A DNA stretch of 44,743 bases from Bacteroidia bacterium (GCA_020847635.1 JADLBQ010000016.1:1-44743), one strand, 5' to 3'. Counted from the stretch's first letter, positions 34,491 to 42,325 are shown. Numbers and translations: made by a program. The notes: generated from the sequence alone by a model not told the origin.

Positions 34491-34533
34491 CACTCCTTTT
34501 GTAAAAGGTTAAGAATCAATAATTTAAATTATT

Positions 34534-34905
34534 ATGCAGAAGCAATACGAAACAGTCTTCATCCTTACTCCGGTCTTATCGCAGGACCAGCTAAACGAGG
34601 CTGTAGGTAAATTCAAAAAAATCCTCACCGAAAATGGTTCCAGAATTGTTTATGAAAACAATTGGGGATTACGCAAACTGGCTTACCCGATTCAGAAAAA
34701 GAATACGGGATTCTACTATCTCATTGAGTTTATGGGCAATGGCGAATTGATTAGTAAACTCGAAACTGAATTCAAGCGTGATGAACGAATCATGCGATAC
34801 CTGACAATTGCACTTGATAAGGATGCAGTCGCTTACAATGAAAGGAAGCGTAAACAAGCGGAATTGAAAAAACAACAGGAAGCTGAAACAACCGTAAATG
34901 AATAA
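34534..34905 (+). CDS. rpsF: 30S ribosomal protein bS6
   Basis: A 123-residue ribosomal protein that pairs with bS18 on the platform of the small subunit. [40 protein letters not shown] and the RIMRYLT block are conserved. The C-terminal ~20 residues are a charged tail, as is common. No Shine-Dalgarno is present; the bases before the ATG are AT-only. In Flavobacterium johnsoniae, bS6, bS18 and bS21 hide the 16S anti-Shine-Dalgarno. Confidence 0.97.
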   Translation: MQKQYETVFILTPVLSQDQLNEAVGKFKKILTENGSRIVYENNWGLRKLAYPIQKKNTGFYYLIEFMGNGELISKLETEFKRDERIMRYLTIALDKDAVAYNERKRKQAELKKQQEAETTVNE

Positions 34906-34910
34906 TAATT

Positions 34911-35189
34911 ATGACATCGAAGACAACATCCAATCCCGAGGTGAGGTTTCTTAACCCACCGGCTGTTGAAACACAGAAAAAGAAATATTGCCGCTTTAAG
35001 AAACTTGGAATCAAATACATTGATTATAAGGATGCAAACTTCTTGGTTAAGTTTGTTAATGAACAAGGCAAAGTATTACCCCGAAGACTTACCGGTACGT
35101 CACTGAAATATCAGAGGAAGGTTGGCCAGGCAATCAAGCGTGCCCGTCATTTAGCACTAATGCCTTATGTAACTGATATGTTGAAATAA
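34911..35189 (+). CDS. rpsR: 30S ribosomal protein bS18
   Basis: A 92-residue protein that binds bS6 and 16S rRNA. The core [18 protein letters not shown], then [16 protein letters not shown] and [14 protein letters not shown], is standard. The N-terminus (~20 residues with a [10 protein letters not shown] stretch) is longer than in E. coli. It starts 5 bases after rpsF stop without a Shine-Dalgarno. Confidence 0.97.
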   Translation: MTSKTTSNPEVRFLNPPAVETQKKKYCRFKKLGIKYIDYKDANFLVKFVNEQGKVLPRRLTGTSLKYQRKVGQAIKRARHLALMPYVTDMLK

Positions 35190-35192
35190 TTT

Positions 35193-35204
35193 AAGGAAGG
35201 AGAG
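35193..35204 (+). promoter_or_regulatory. Strong Shine-Dalgarno before rplI
   Basis: AAGGAAGGAG ends 8 bases before the rplI ATG, an ideal spacing. This is exceptional here: neither rpsF nor rpsR has one, and I noticed no comparable site before the other genes of this Bacteroidota-like sequence. Confidence 0.75.
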
Positions 35205-35210
35205 ATCATT

Positions 35211-35657
35211 ATGCAAGTAATCTTAAAACAAGACATCAAGAAACTTGGATATACAGATGATGTGGTGATCGTGAAAAACGGTTATGCCATGAACTATCTG
35301 ATTCCAAAAGGAATGGCAGTTGCTGCTACTACTTCAAACCTGAAGGTTCATAATGAAAATGTCAGGCAACGGGCTCATAAAATGAAGAAAATTGAAGACG
35401 ATGCATCTCAACTTGCTTCTATGATTGAGAATGTAACTCTTATCGTTCCAATGAAAGTAGGAGAGAAGGGAAAACTATATGGCTCAGTCACTACTCAAAA
35501 CCTGGCTGATGTTTTAAAGAAAATGGGGCATAAGATTGACAAAAAACAGATTCATTTGCCCCAAGAGCATATCCGGCAACTTGGATCCTATGTAGCTGAA
35601 ATTTTTCTTCATAGAAATGTAAAGGTCAATGTTAACTTTGAAGTAAAAGAAGCTTAA
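35211..35657 (+). CDS. rplI: 50S ribosomal protein bL9
   Basis: A 148-residue protein of the large subunit. The N-terminal RNA-binding domain reads MQVILKQDIKKLGYTDDVVIVKNGYAMNYLIPKG-like (conserved Gly/Asn/Tyr pattern over residues 1-34), then a long helix, then the C-terminal domain with GKLYGSVT and VHV-like strands. Length is normal. It is the third gene of the operon, preceded by a strong Shine-Dalgarno and followed by a terminator. Confidence 0.97.
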   Translation: MQVILKQDIKKLGYTDDVVIVKNGYAMNYLIPKGMAVAATTSNLKVHNENVRQRAHKMKKIEDDASQLASMIENVTLIVPMKVGEKGKLYGSVTTQNLADVLKKMGHKIDKKQIHLPQEHIRQLGSYVAEIFLHRNVKVNVNFEVKEA

Positions 35658-35668
35658 GTGATTTTAAA

Positions 35669-35700
35669 AAAAAGCCGGTTAGTACCGGCTTTTTAATTTT
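35669..35700 (+). terminator. Terminator after the S6-S18-L9 operon
   Basis: An 11-bp stem (AAAAAGCCGGT pairing with ACCGGCTTTTT) with TAGT loop and a T-rich tail, 12 bases after the rplI stop. Confidence 0.9.
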
Positions 35701-35721
35701 AACTGATTAGAATAAATAAAT

Positions 35722-36285
35722 ATGGCAAATACCGGAGATATTGGAGTTGGTTCTATTATTCGTTTTAATGGTGAACTCTGTCAGATTATAGAGTATCAAC
35801 ATCGTACCCCTGGAAATCTGCGAGCTTTTTACCAGGCAAAAATGAAGAATCTGAAAACAGGCAAACAGACGGAATATAGATTTCGTGCCGGAGAAGATGT
35901 TGACCTTGCTCGGGTGGAGTATAAAATGCTGCAATTCATTTATAAAGATGGTGTGAATATGGTTTGTATGGATAATGAAACATTTGAACAAATCTATATT
36001 CCTGAGATCATGTTTGGTAATAGTAAAGACATTCTTAATGAAGGGATGCTGGTTAAAGTAGCCTTCGAAGGGGAAGAACCGCTCATGGCAGAACCCCCAA
36101 CTTTTGTTGAGCTTGAGATTACGTATTGTGAACCGGGAGTAAAAGGCGATACAGCGTCTTCTAATGTTCTCAAACCGGCAACCGTTGAAACAGGAGCTAC
36201 GGTAATGGTACCGTTATTTGTTAATACGGGTGAACGGATTAAAGTTGATACCCGGACAATGAGCTATGTTGAGCGGGTAAAATAG
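35722..36285 (+). CDS. efp: Elongation factor P with Asn at the loop tip
   Basis: A 187-residue translation factor that relieves ribosome stalling at polyproline. Three domains are intact: KOW-like N-terminal (~1-63), OB middle (~65-127) and OB C-terminal (~130-185, with TYCEPGVKGDT and VPLFVNTGERIKVDTRT). The loop that reaches the peptidyl centre reads HRTPGNLRAF; its tip position, Lys34 in E. coli (PGKG) or Arg32 in the rhamnosylated type, is Asn32. Known Lys or Arg modifications therefore cannot occur at the tip, although Arg34 is nearby. No EpmA/EarP-like gene is seen here. The terminator of the ribosomal operon separates it from rplI, so it has its own promoter, not clearly visible. Confidence 0.95.
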   Translation: MANTGDIGVGSIIRFNGELCQIIEYQHRTPGNLRAFYQAKMKNLKTGKQTEYRFRAGEDVDLARVEYKMLQFIYKDGVNMVCMDNETFEQIYIPEIMFGNSKDILNEGMLVKVAFEGEEPLMAEPPTFVELEITYCEPGVKGDTASSNVLKPATVETGATVMVPLFVNTGERIKVDTRTMSYVERVK

Positions 36286-36308
36286 ATTTCCTAAAGCAAG
36301 GTAGCATT

Positions 36309-36336
36309 AGCCATCACTTGCATGATGGCTTTTTTT
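36309..36336 (+). terminator. Terminator after efp
   Basis: AGCCATCA (36309-36316) pairs with TGATGGCT (36323-36330) around CTTGCA, followed by at least six T, 24 bases after the efp stop. Confidence 0.88.
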
Positions 36337-36351
36337 ATTGTTAATTGAGTT

Positions 36352-36384
36352 AAAAACAAAAGCCGCCCTGGTTTCATAGGCGGC
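36352..36384 (-). terminator. Terminator after apaG
   Basis: Read on the minus strand, GCCGCC (36384-36379) pairs with GGCGGC (36367-36362) around an 11-base loop and runs into TTTTGTTTTT, 36 bases after the apaG stop. Confidence 0.8.
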
Positions 36385-36419
36385 CTTTCTTTATATTGTA
36401 GCGTTCTTCTTTATTATTA

Positions 36420-36806
36420 TTAATTCAATTTGTTGGGGACTACCATATTAAATTCTGGTATTTTTACAAAAAACATTTTTTTGTCATTGGTTCGTTCCAT
36501 CAGATAAGTTCCATACATTTTCCCGATTTCGGTATTTAAATTACAACCGGAAACGTACTGGTAAGTTTCTCCTTTGGCGATTAATGGTTGTTCTCCAACT
36601 ACTCCTTCGCCTTCCAGTTCACGCCTGCTATTATCTGAATCCAGAATATGCCAGTGACGTCTCTTCAAGCGGATGTCGTCATTACTTTCATTTATGATTG
36701 TGATCCTGTAGGCAAAAACATAATGAGACTGGCCAGGATTTGAATGAGTCGGTTGATAGAATGTTTCTACTGATATTTTCACTCCTGCTGTAGTTAGTGT
36801 TACCAT
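36420..36806 (-). CDS. apaG: ApaG domain protein
   Basis: A 128-residue protein of the ApaG (DUF525) family, a small beta-sandwich of unknown biochemical role that was first tied to Co/Mg resistance in Salmonella. TTAGVKISVETFYQP opens it; LKRRHWHILDS, EGEGVVGEQP, YVSGCNL and GKMYGTYLMERT are the conserved centre. The frame is open to a TTG at 36866, but that TTG serves as a -33 promoter element; 36806 gives the family start and length. ATG at 36821 is a weaker alternative. Monocistronic with its own terminator. Confidence 0.94.
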   Translation of the reverse strand: MVTLTTAGVKISVETFYQPTHSNPGQSHYVFAYRITIINESNDDIRLKRRHWHILDSDNSRRELEGEGVVGEQPLIAKGETYQYVSGCNLNTEIGKMYGTYLMERTNDKKMFFVKIPEFNMVVPNKLN

Positions 36807-36835
36807 CACTGAATTTATCATTAATGAATACAGCC

Positions 36836-36866
36836 CAAAAGTATGGTATCCAGTAATTTGTACCAA
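36836..36866 (-). promoter_or_regulatory. Full Bacteroidota promoter for apaG
   Basis: On the minus strand a TTG (36866-36864), 20 bases of spacer and a perfect TACTTTTG (36843-36836) lie 29 bases before the ATG. This matches the -33/-7 arrangement described for Bacteroidota. Confidence 0.65.
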
Positions 36867-36927
36867 CTTATTTTGATGAAATTATAGTATTCGTTGGTGA
36901 ATGTTACAAGTCTTTCAATTAAAACTT

Positions 36928-37827
36928 TTATTGCTTTTTAAAATAGTTAGCAACTTTTAATTCTTTACTTACCTCCGAATAAACATAGAAGCCGGCACCT
37001 GACTTTTTTCCCAGATTCCCGGAAGTCACCATATTGACAAGTAACGGACAAGGAGCATACTTTGAATTTCCAAATCCTTGCTGCATAACACGCATAATAG
37101 ACAAACAGACATCCAGTCCGATAAAATCAGCAAGTTGAAGCGGACCCATCGGATGGGCCATTCCTAATTTCATAACCTGGTCAATTTCTTCGACTCCTGC
37201 CACACCTTGGTGCAGTGAAATAATTGCTTCATTAATCATCGGCATCAGAATACGGTTTGCGATAAAACCCGGATAATCATTGACTTCAACAGGTATCTTT
37301 CCAAGTTGTTGGGAAAGGTTCAGTACCGTTTTGGTGGTTTCATTATGGGTATTGTAACCTCTTATGACCTCAACTAATTTCATAACCGGAACCGGATTCA
37401 TAAAGTGCATTCCAATGACCTTGTCACTTCTTCGGGTAACTGAGGCAATTTTTGTAATTGAAATGGATGAAGTATTGCTTGCGAGGATACAATCTTCCCG
37501 TGTCAGTTGGTCAAGCTCTGTGAATAGCTTTAACTTCAGTTCCAGATTTTCTGTAGCTGCTTCGACAACAAACTGGGCATTCGAAACTCCTTCTTTTAGA
37601 GACGTATAAGTTTTAATGCGATGCAAAACCGCATTTTTATCTTCGGCTGTAAGAGTACCTTTTGCTATCTGTCTTTCAAGATTGGAAGAGATGGTCTTTA
37701 ATGCCTTATCCAGTGCCTGGCTTGAGATGTCAACCAGTGAAACTTTAAAACCATGCTGAGCAAATACATGAGCAATTCCGTTACCCATAGTCCCGGAACC
37801 AATGACGGTTACATAATTAATTTCCAT
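36928..37827 (-). CDS. 3-hydroxyacyl-CoA dehydrogenase
   Basis: A 299-residue single-function NAD(P)-dependent enzyme interconverting 3-hydroxyacyl-CoA and 3-ketoacyl-CoA (3-hydroxybutyryl-CoA type). The Rossmann motif is VIGSGTMGNGIA with Asp33 after the second strand; SNTSSISIT and the catalytic His in GMHFMNPVPVMKLVEV follow. The C-terminal dimer domain has GFIANRILMPMINEAI and AHPMGPLQLADFIGLD. Length equals the Hbd family. It starts 2 bases after the sugar transferase stop, so it is expressed with envelope-sugar genes, an unexpected partner set. Confidence 0.93.
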   Translation of the reverse strand: MEINYVTVIGSGTMGNGIAHVFAQHGFKVSLVDISSQALDKALKTISSNLERQIAKGTLTAEDKNAVLHRIKTYTSLKEGVSNAQFVVEAATENLELKLKLFTELDQLTREDCILASNTSSISITKIASVTRRSDKVIGMHFMNPVPVMKLVEVIRGYNTHNETTKTVLNLSQQLGKIPVEVNDYPGFIANRILMPMINEAIISLHQGVAGVEEIDQVMKLGMAHPMGPLQLADFIGLDVCLSIMRVMQQGFGNSKYAPCPLLVNMVTSGNLGKKSGAGFYVYSEVSKELKVANYFKKQ

Positions 37828-37829
37828 AA

Positions 37830-39248
37830 CTATTTTCCTTTTCCTTTAAAAATGGTGTAAATGGTATAAAAAAGAATTTTAAAATCAAGAGCCAATGACA
37901 TGTTTTCAATATAGATAATATCATACTTCATCCGTTCAATCATTTCATCCACGTTTTCAGCGTATCCGTACTTGACCTGCCCCCATGAGGTAATTCCCGG
38001 CCTGACTTTATGCAAATGACGGTAAACAGGTGCTCTCAACATTATTTTATCAGCAAAATATTGTCTTTCCGGCCGAGGTCCAACCAGTGACATATCTCCA
38101 ATCAGAACATTATAAAACTGAGGGAATTCATCTAGTCTGTATTTCCGGATGTATTTTCCTAATCTCGTAACCCGCTGGTCATTACTGCTGGCCAGCATGG
38201 GTTTGCCATCTCGTTCGGCACCTTCAACCATACTTCTGAACTTGTAAATGGTAAAAGGATACCCGTGAAGACCGATTCGTTCCTGTTTGTAGAATACTGA
38301 ACCCTTGCTTGAAAGTTTTACAGCAAGAGCCATCATCAGAAACAAGGGAGACAGAATAAGGAGAACAAAAACAGAGACGGCAATGTCCATAACTCTTTTC
38401 AGAACTTGCTGCCATACCGGCATCAGGTATGGATGAATTTCAATCAGAGGTGCTCCGAAAAGCCCGGTCATCCTTACTGTACCGGACAGGATGTCGTACA
38501 TGTCAGGAATTACCTTAATAACAACATCTGAATCAATCAATTCATTTAAGATTCTTCCAATGTTTTCATGTTCGGCAGGTTCAATTGCTATGATCGCTTC
38601 CTTAATTGAGAATTTCTTAATAATTGAGGGCAGGTCTTCAATTCCTCCAAGATGAGGTAAGTATTTAGCTGGATAATTCCCATTTACACCATTAACATGT
38701 ACAAATCCGACAAACTGATGACCCTGGCTGGCCGATTGAGTTGAAAGCTCTTCGTAAAGTTTAACGGCATTGTGATTACTGCCAATCAGAATGGTTGGAA
38801 AACCAATTTGCCGAGTCTTAATGCGATAACCGGTTTCTGATACAATTAGTAGCCGGAACGCTGTAGTTATTCCGCAGTGCAGGAAAAAGAGTACCAGAAA
38901 AGTTTGGTAGTAAGTCTTGTAAGAGATTATTATGTCGTCTAAAAGCAGAAAAAAGAAGATCACAATCACACCTGATAAGGAAGCGTAAAAAGTCTGAACA
39001 GCAACCTTAATTCTTGCTTTTCTGTAAATATTGTTATAGAAACCAAGAAGTGTATAATAGAGAATCCAGATAATTGGAAGTACTATTATACCCAGATAAA
39101 ACTTCCAGTCATTAAAGATTTGGATTCCACCATCGAATTTAACCGCTTCAATGTAAATTTTCCGGTAAATGTAAAAGCCACTCCATGCCAGTAATGCAGC
39201 TAGAAAGTCAGCAATAATGTATTTGATGGTTTCAAACCGCTGATTCAT
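37830..39248 (-). CDS. Polyprenyl-phosphate sugar phosphotransferase (WcaJ/WbaP type)
   Basis: A 472-residue inner-membrane enzyme that starts glycan assembly by moving a sugar-1-phosphate from a nucleotide sugar to undecaprenyl phosphate. Four hydrophobic segments (~10-125) lead to a CoA_binding_3/Rossmann-like domain (FPTILIGSNHNAVKLYEEL), then a re-entrant helix (~275-300) and the catalytic bacterial sugar transferase domain: KRVMDIAVS, QERIGLHGYPFTIYKFRSM, the DEFPQFYNVLIGDMSLVGPRPER block and SWGQVKYGYA. Sugar specificity unknown. The start shares TGATG with the lipoprotein stop. It probably initiates exopolysaccharide or O-antigen, but no glycosyltransferases are in the window. Confidence 0.92.
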   Translation of the reverse strand: MNQRFETIKYIIADFLAALLAWSGFYIYRKIYIEAVKFDGGIQIFNDWKFYLGIIVLPIIWILYYTLLGFYNNIYRKARIKVAVQTFYASLSGVIVIFFFLLLDDIIISYKTYYQTFLVLFFLHCGITTAFRLLIVSETGYRIKTRQIGFPTILIGSNHNAVKLYEELSTQSASQGHQFVGFVHVNGVNGNYPAKYLPHLGGIEDLPSIIKKFSIKEAIIAIEPAEHENIGRILNELIDSDVVIKVIPDMYDILSGTVRMTGLFGAPLIEIHPYLMPVWQQVLKRVMDIAVSVFVLLILSPLFLMMALAVKLSSKGSVFYKQERIGLHGYPFTIYKFRSMVEGAERDGKPMLASSNDQRVTRLGKYIRKYRLDEFPQFYNVLIGDMSLVGPRPERQYFADKIMLRAPVYRHLHKVRPGITSWGQVKYGYAENVDEMIERMKYDIIYIENMSLALDFKILFYTIYTIFKGKGK

Positions 39249-40123
39249 CAGTTATGGACAATCTTCAGGTTATCAAAATAAAAAACTGCTTCTGAATTAT
39301 TGTCTGTAAGACTCCCCTTCATATACAATTTAAAATCGGCAGCATCCCTGTTATTGGTAGGGACTGAGGTCAGGTCAACATAGAGTTTATTCCACTCCGA
39401 CTTTTTATTAACGGTAATAATATATGTTTGTTGAGGTCCTGTCTGAGGATAATTTGAAATTACACCGATTTCAAAAGGTGTACTGCACTTGTAATTGATT
39501 TCCAGAAAATCAACATTATTCCCTTTTGGAAGAGTAAAACTGAGTGATGTCTCAATTTCAAAACCCGGATAGGAACTGTTCAGCCTAATTACACCACTGC
39601 TGATTCCTTCAAAAATATCAGGGTCACCTGCAGGCAGAAAATTGATTTCTGCTGAGGTTCCGACTGATGTAATAAATCCAATTCCGGTTCCGGGGTCTTC
39701 AAAGTTTTCCATCCATTTAAAGATGGCATTGTCAGTATATTCAAAAACCGGTGACACCGTTATAACCTGCTCAGGAATGAAATTAAGTGTAGTTGAATAG
39801 GACTTGTAAAACGGATAGATACCCCGTGCTGCTGCAATTCCATTGACACTGATACCAGCCGACATGACAACGCTGTGTTGCCCTTCAACCAGCAACGGGA
39901 CAGTGGATCCTACCGGATCTGAACCAGCCGATTCATTATCAATAATCAAATAAATATCAATTATTCTATGGCTGTTACTCCCCTGAAGTGCAGTCGTGTT
40001 AACACTGACGTTATTGATTTGCAAATAAGAAGGAATCTGCTCGGAAGGGTTTATCAGGTTACATGACTGAATGATTAATCCGGTTAAGATAATCCAAAGC
40101 AATGGTAATTTCATTTCAAACAT
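39248..40123 (-). CDS. Lipoprotein of unknown function in a glycan operon
   Basis: A 291-residue lipoprotein: hydrophobic signal followed by a lipobox ending IIQSC, then NLINPSEQ, which lacks the Lys-Asp/Glu surface-export signature. The mature protein is beta-rich, with an N-terminal domain (~35-130) and a C-terminal domain (~150-290, FEDPGTGIGF to VFYFDNLKIVHN) that resembles a carbohydrate-binding jelly roll of the kind ending in a DNLKI strand. Function unknown. The first ATG (40123) overlaps the oxidoreductase stop by 8 bases; ATG at 40114 is an alternative. The stop overlaps the sugar transferase start. Confidence 0.78.
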   Translation of the reverse strand: MFEMKLPLLWIILTGLIIQSCNLINPSEQIPSYLQINNVSVNTTALQGSNSHRIIDIYLIIDNESAGSDPVGSTVPLLVEGQHSVVMSAGISVNGIAAARGIYPFYKSYSTTLNFIPEQVITVSPVFEYTDNAIFKWMENFEDPGTGIGFITSVGTSAEINFLPAGDPDIFEGISSGVIRLNSSYPGFEIETSLSFTLPKGNNVDFLEINYKCSTPFEIGVISNYPQTGPQQTYIITVNKKSEWNKLYVDLTSVPTNNRDAADFKLYMKGSLTDNNSEAVFYFDNLKIVHN

Positions 40124-41108
40124 TTGTAAAATTCAGGTGGCTGGTCTTCTGTATATTTTCGGCAATCAGGTTTGCAATCCGAACTGCCGATAATCCGGCA
40201 AGAGCATTTATCGTTACCGGTTTATGATCAAGAATAGCTGATACGAATTCTTGTTGTTCTTCGAGAATGGCATTACTTTCTTTGATTTCAGGATTTTGCA
40301 TATAAATCAGTTTCTGTCCTTTTTCACCTAAATCAATTACAATTGACAATGGGTCAGGAGTTCCCGAAACTTCATGCAATTCGAGAATGCCAGCCTTTTT
40401 ATCAAGAAAATCAACACTGATATAGGCATCTGGTTGAAAAAATCTTGCTTTACGCATATTCTTCATACTCATCCGGCTTGAAGTCAGATTAGCCACACAT
40501 CCGTTTTCAAATTCAATGCGGGCATTGGCAATGTCAAGAGAGTCACTAACAACGGCTACACCACTGGCATGGATAGCCTTCACTGTTGAAGGGACAACGC
40601 TCAAAATAATATCAATGTCATGAATCATCAGGTCATGAATAACCGAAACATCCGTTCCTCTGGGATTAAACTGGGCTAACCGGTGACCTTCGATAAACAT
40701 CGGTTGCTTAATGAATGGTTTTGCAGCTTTGAATGCCGGATTAAATCGTTCAACATGACCGGTTTGAACAATCAATCCGGTTTCTTTCTCAAGAGTCGCA
40801 ATTTCTTCTGCCTCTTTCACTGTAGCTGCTAAAGGCTTTTCTATAAACAGATGCTTCCCATTTTTCAGGCATTGCAATGCATACTGATGATGAAACGGAG
40901 TAGGACATGAAATGATCAGCGCGTCTGAGTTTTCAATCAATTCATCAAAAGATGAGTATGATTTTTCCTGGAAAGACTTTTGGGTTTGAACAGTCTGCAC
41001 AGGATCGATATCAAAAAATCCTGATATGGATACCCTGCTGTTTGACTGCAGGAGTTTCAAATGAATCTTTCCAAGGTGGCCGGTTCCAATGATTCCAACA
41101 CGAAGCAT
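40116..41108 (-). CDS. Gfo/Idh/MocA family oxidoreductase
   Basis: A 330-residue NAD(P)-dependent dehydrogenase, typically acting on sugars or sugar nucleotides. The Rossmann motif is VGIIGTGHLGKIHL, ALIISCPTPFHHQYAL and the EKPLAAT catalytic Lys segment follow, and HVERFNPAFKAA plus VIHDLMIHDIDIIL are strong marks of the subgroup near UDP-GlcNAc-type 3-dehydrogenases. Substrate is inferred to be a sugar because it heads an operon with a lipoprotein and a sugar transferase. A full promoter lies upstream. Confidence 0.88.
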   Translation of the reverse strand: MLRVGIIGTGHLGKIHLKLLQSNSRVSISGFFDIDPVQTVQTQKSFQEKSYSSFDELIENSDALIISCPTPFHHQYALQCLKNGKHLFIEKPLAATVKEAEEIATLEKETGLIVQTGHVERFNPAFKAAKPFIKQPMFIEGHRLAQFNPRGTDVSVIHDLMIHDIDIILSVVPSTVKAIHASGVAVVSDSLDIANARIEFENGCVANLTSSRMSMKNMRKARFFQPDAYISVDFLDKKAGILELHEVSGTPDPLSIVIDLGEKGQKLIYMQNPEIKESNAILEEQQEFVSAILDHKPVTINALAGLSAVRIANLIAENIQKTSHLNFTNV

Positions 41109-41125
41109 AGAAATCTGATTGGATG

Positions 41126-41156
41126 CAAACCTAATTCAAATCACTGACTTAGGCAA
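41126..41156 (-). promoter_or_regulatory. Full Bacteroidota promoter for the glycan operon
   Basis: On the minus strand TTG (41156-41154), a 20-base spacer and a perfect TAGGTTTG (41133-41126) lie 17 bases before the oxidoreductase ATG. The spacing is the same as at apaG. Confidence 0.65.
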
Positions 41157-41199
41157 TTATGAAGCTTGTTTGTATAATTCTTTACTAATCTGACTTTCA

Positions 41200-41207
41200 T
41201 ACATTTG
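41200..41207 (+). promoter_or_regulatory. -7 element for the FAH-family gene
   Basis: TACATTTG is an exact match, 32 bases before the ATG at 41240. The divergent gap (41109-41239) thus holds promoters for both sides. Confidence 0.5.
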
Positions 41208-41239
41208 TGCAAAATAATAAAACTAAATTATAGTGAAGA

Positions 41240-42274
41240 ATGAAATTAGTTACATGCCAGCATAAATCGGAAATTTTCCTGTCCATCTTTCATGAGAATA
41301 AGATCTATGATCTTAAAAAAGCAGCTGCAGTAAAAGGGGAAAAGCTTGCCTCGGATATGTCGGAATTTTTAGCTGCCGGAGATTCTGCAATGGAACTGGC
41401 TAAGACAATAGATAGTGATATCAAGTCGGGCAGGGCACCGCTTGAAGCAATTGATATTAGCCAGGTTGAATTGCTGGCACCAATTACCCGCCCAACTTCC
41501 CTGCGTGATGGATATGCATTCCGACAACATGTTGCAGCGGCCAGAAGAAACCGGGGTGTGGAGATGATTCCTGAATTTGATCAATATCCAATCTTTTATT
41601 TTTCTAATCATAATGCAGTCCAAGGTCCGGGAGATGTCTGGTGCATGAAGGATCATTTCAGCAACCTGGATTTTGAATTGGAGTGGGCTGTGATTATGGG
41701 TAAATCTGGTAAGAACATTCACGCTGAGAAAGCTGATTCCTACATTGCCGGGTTTACCATAATGAATGATTTGAGTGCCAGAACGCTTCAAATGGAGGAA
41801 ATGAAACTCAATCTGGGTCCAGCCAAAGGCAAGGATTTTTCAACAGCGATTGGTCCGTTTCTGGTTACTCCGGACGAACTTATGGAATACCTGACAAGCC
41901 CAAAACCAGGCCATACAGGTAATAGTTATCGGTTGAAGATGACGTGTAAGGTTAATGGTATTCAGGTTTCAGCAGGCAATACCGGTGATATGGACTGGAC
42001 CTTTGCCGAAATAATTGAGCGATGTTCGTATGGTGTTTCCATTCTGCCCGGAGATGTGATTGGTTCAGGTACCGTAGGTACAGGCTGTTTTCTTGAATTA
42101 AACGGAACCGGTAAGCTCAATAATCCGGATTTTAAACCACAGTGGCTGATGGAAAATGATACAATAGAGATGGAAATAACCGGGCTAGGTAAATTAATTA
42201 ATACTGTCAGGAGGGTTGATAGTGATTTTTCAATTCTTAGTCTAAAAAAAATGCAACCTGCCCAAAAGCATTAG
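41240..42274 (+). CDS. Fumarylacetoacetate hydrolase family protein
   Basis: A 344-residue enzyme of the FAH superfamily, metal-dependent hydrolases, decarboxylases or isomerases of beta-keto acids. It has an N-terminal domain (~1-75) and the FAH core with metal ligands in LDFELEWAVIMG (Glu residues) and MNDLSARTLQ (Asp), a KGKDFSTAIGPFLVTPDEL block and a DVIGSGTVGTGC segment near the end. This architecture resembles the large FAH-like proteins of aromatic or homoprotocatechuate pathways. Reaction unknown. It has its own promoter and is followed by the START-like gene. Confidence 0.9.
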   Translation: MKLVTCQHKSEIFLSIFHENKIYDLKKAAAVKGEKLASDMSEFLAAGDSAMELAKTIDSDIKSGRAPLEAIDISQVELLAPITRPTSLRDGYAFRQHVAAARRNRGVEMIPEFDQYPIFYFSNHNAVQGPGDVWCMKDHFSNLDFELEWAVIMGKSGKNIHAEKADSYIAGFTIMNDLSARTLQMEEMKLNLGPAKGKDFSTAIGPFLVTPDELMEYLTSPKPGHTGNSYRLKMTCKVNGIQVSAGNTGDMDWTFAEIIERCSYGVSILPGDVIGSGTVGTGCFLELNGTGKLNNPDFKPQWLMENDTIEMEITGLGKLINTVRRVDSDFSILSLKKMQPAQKH

Positions 42275-42301
42275 TTTTTTTAGTTAAAATTTTTATACTT
42301 G

Positions 42302-42324
42302 CCATAACCTTAAAAAGTTTATGG
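42302..42324 (+). other. Small hairpin just before the START-like gene
   Basis: CCATAA (42302-42307) pairs with TTATGG (42319-42324), ending one base before the ATG at 42326. It might affect initiation or be chance; a -7-like TATACTTG (42294-42301) directly precedes it. Confidence 0.25.
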
Positions 42325-42325
42325 T

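Noticed and set aside
36807-36866. N-terminal extension of ApaG from a TTG start
   Set aside because: The TTG is the -33 promoter element, and the -7 element lies within the proposed coding sequence; family length fits 36806.
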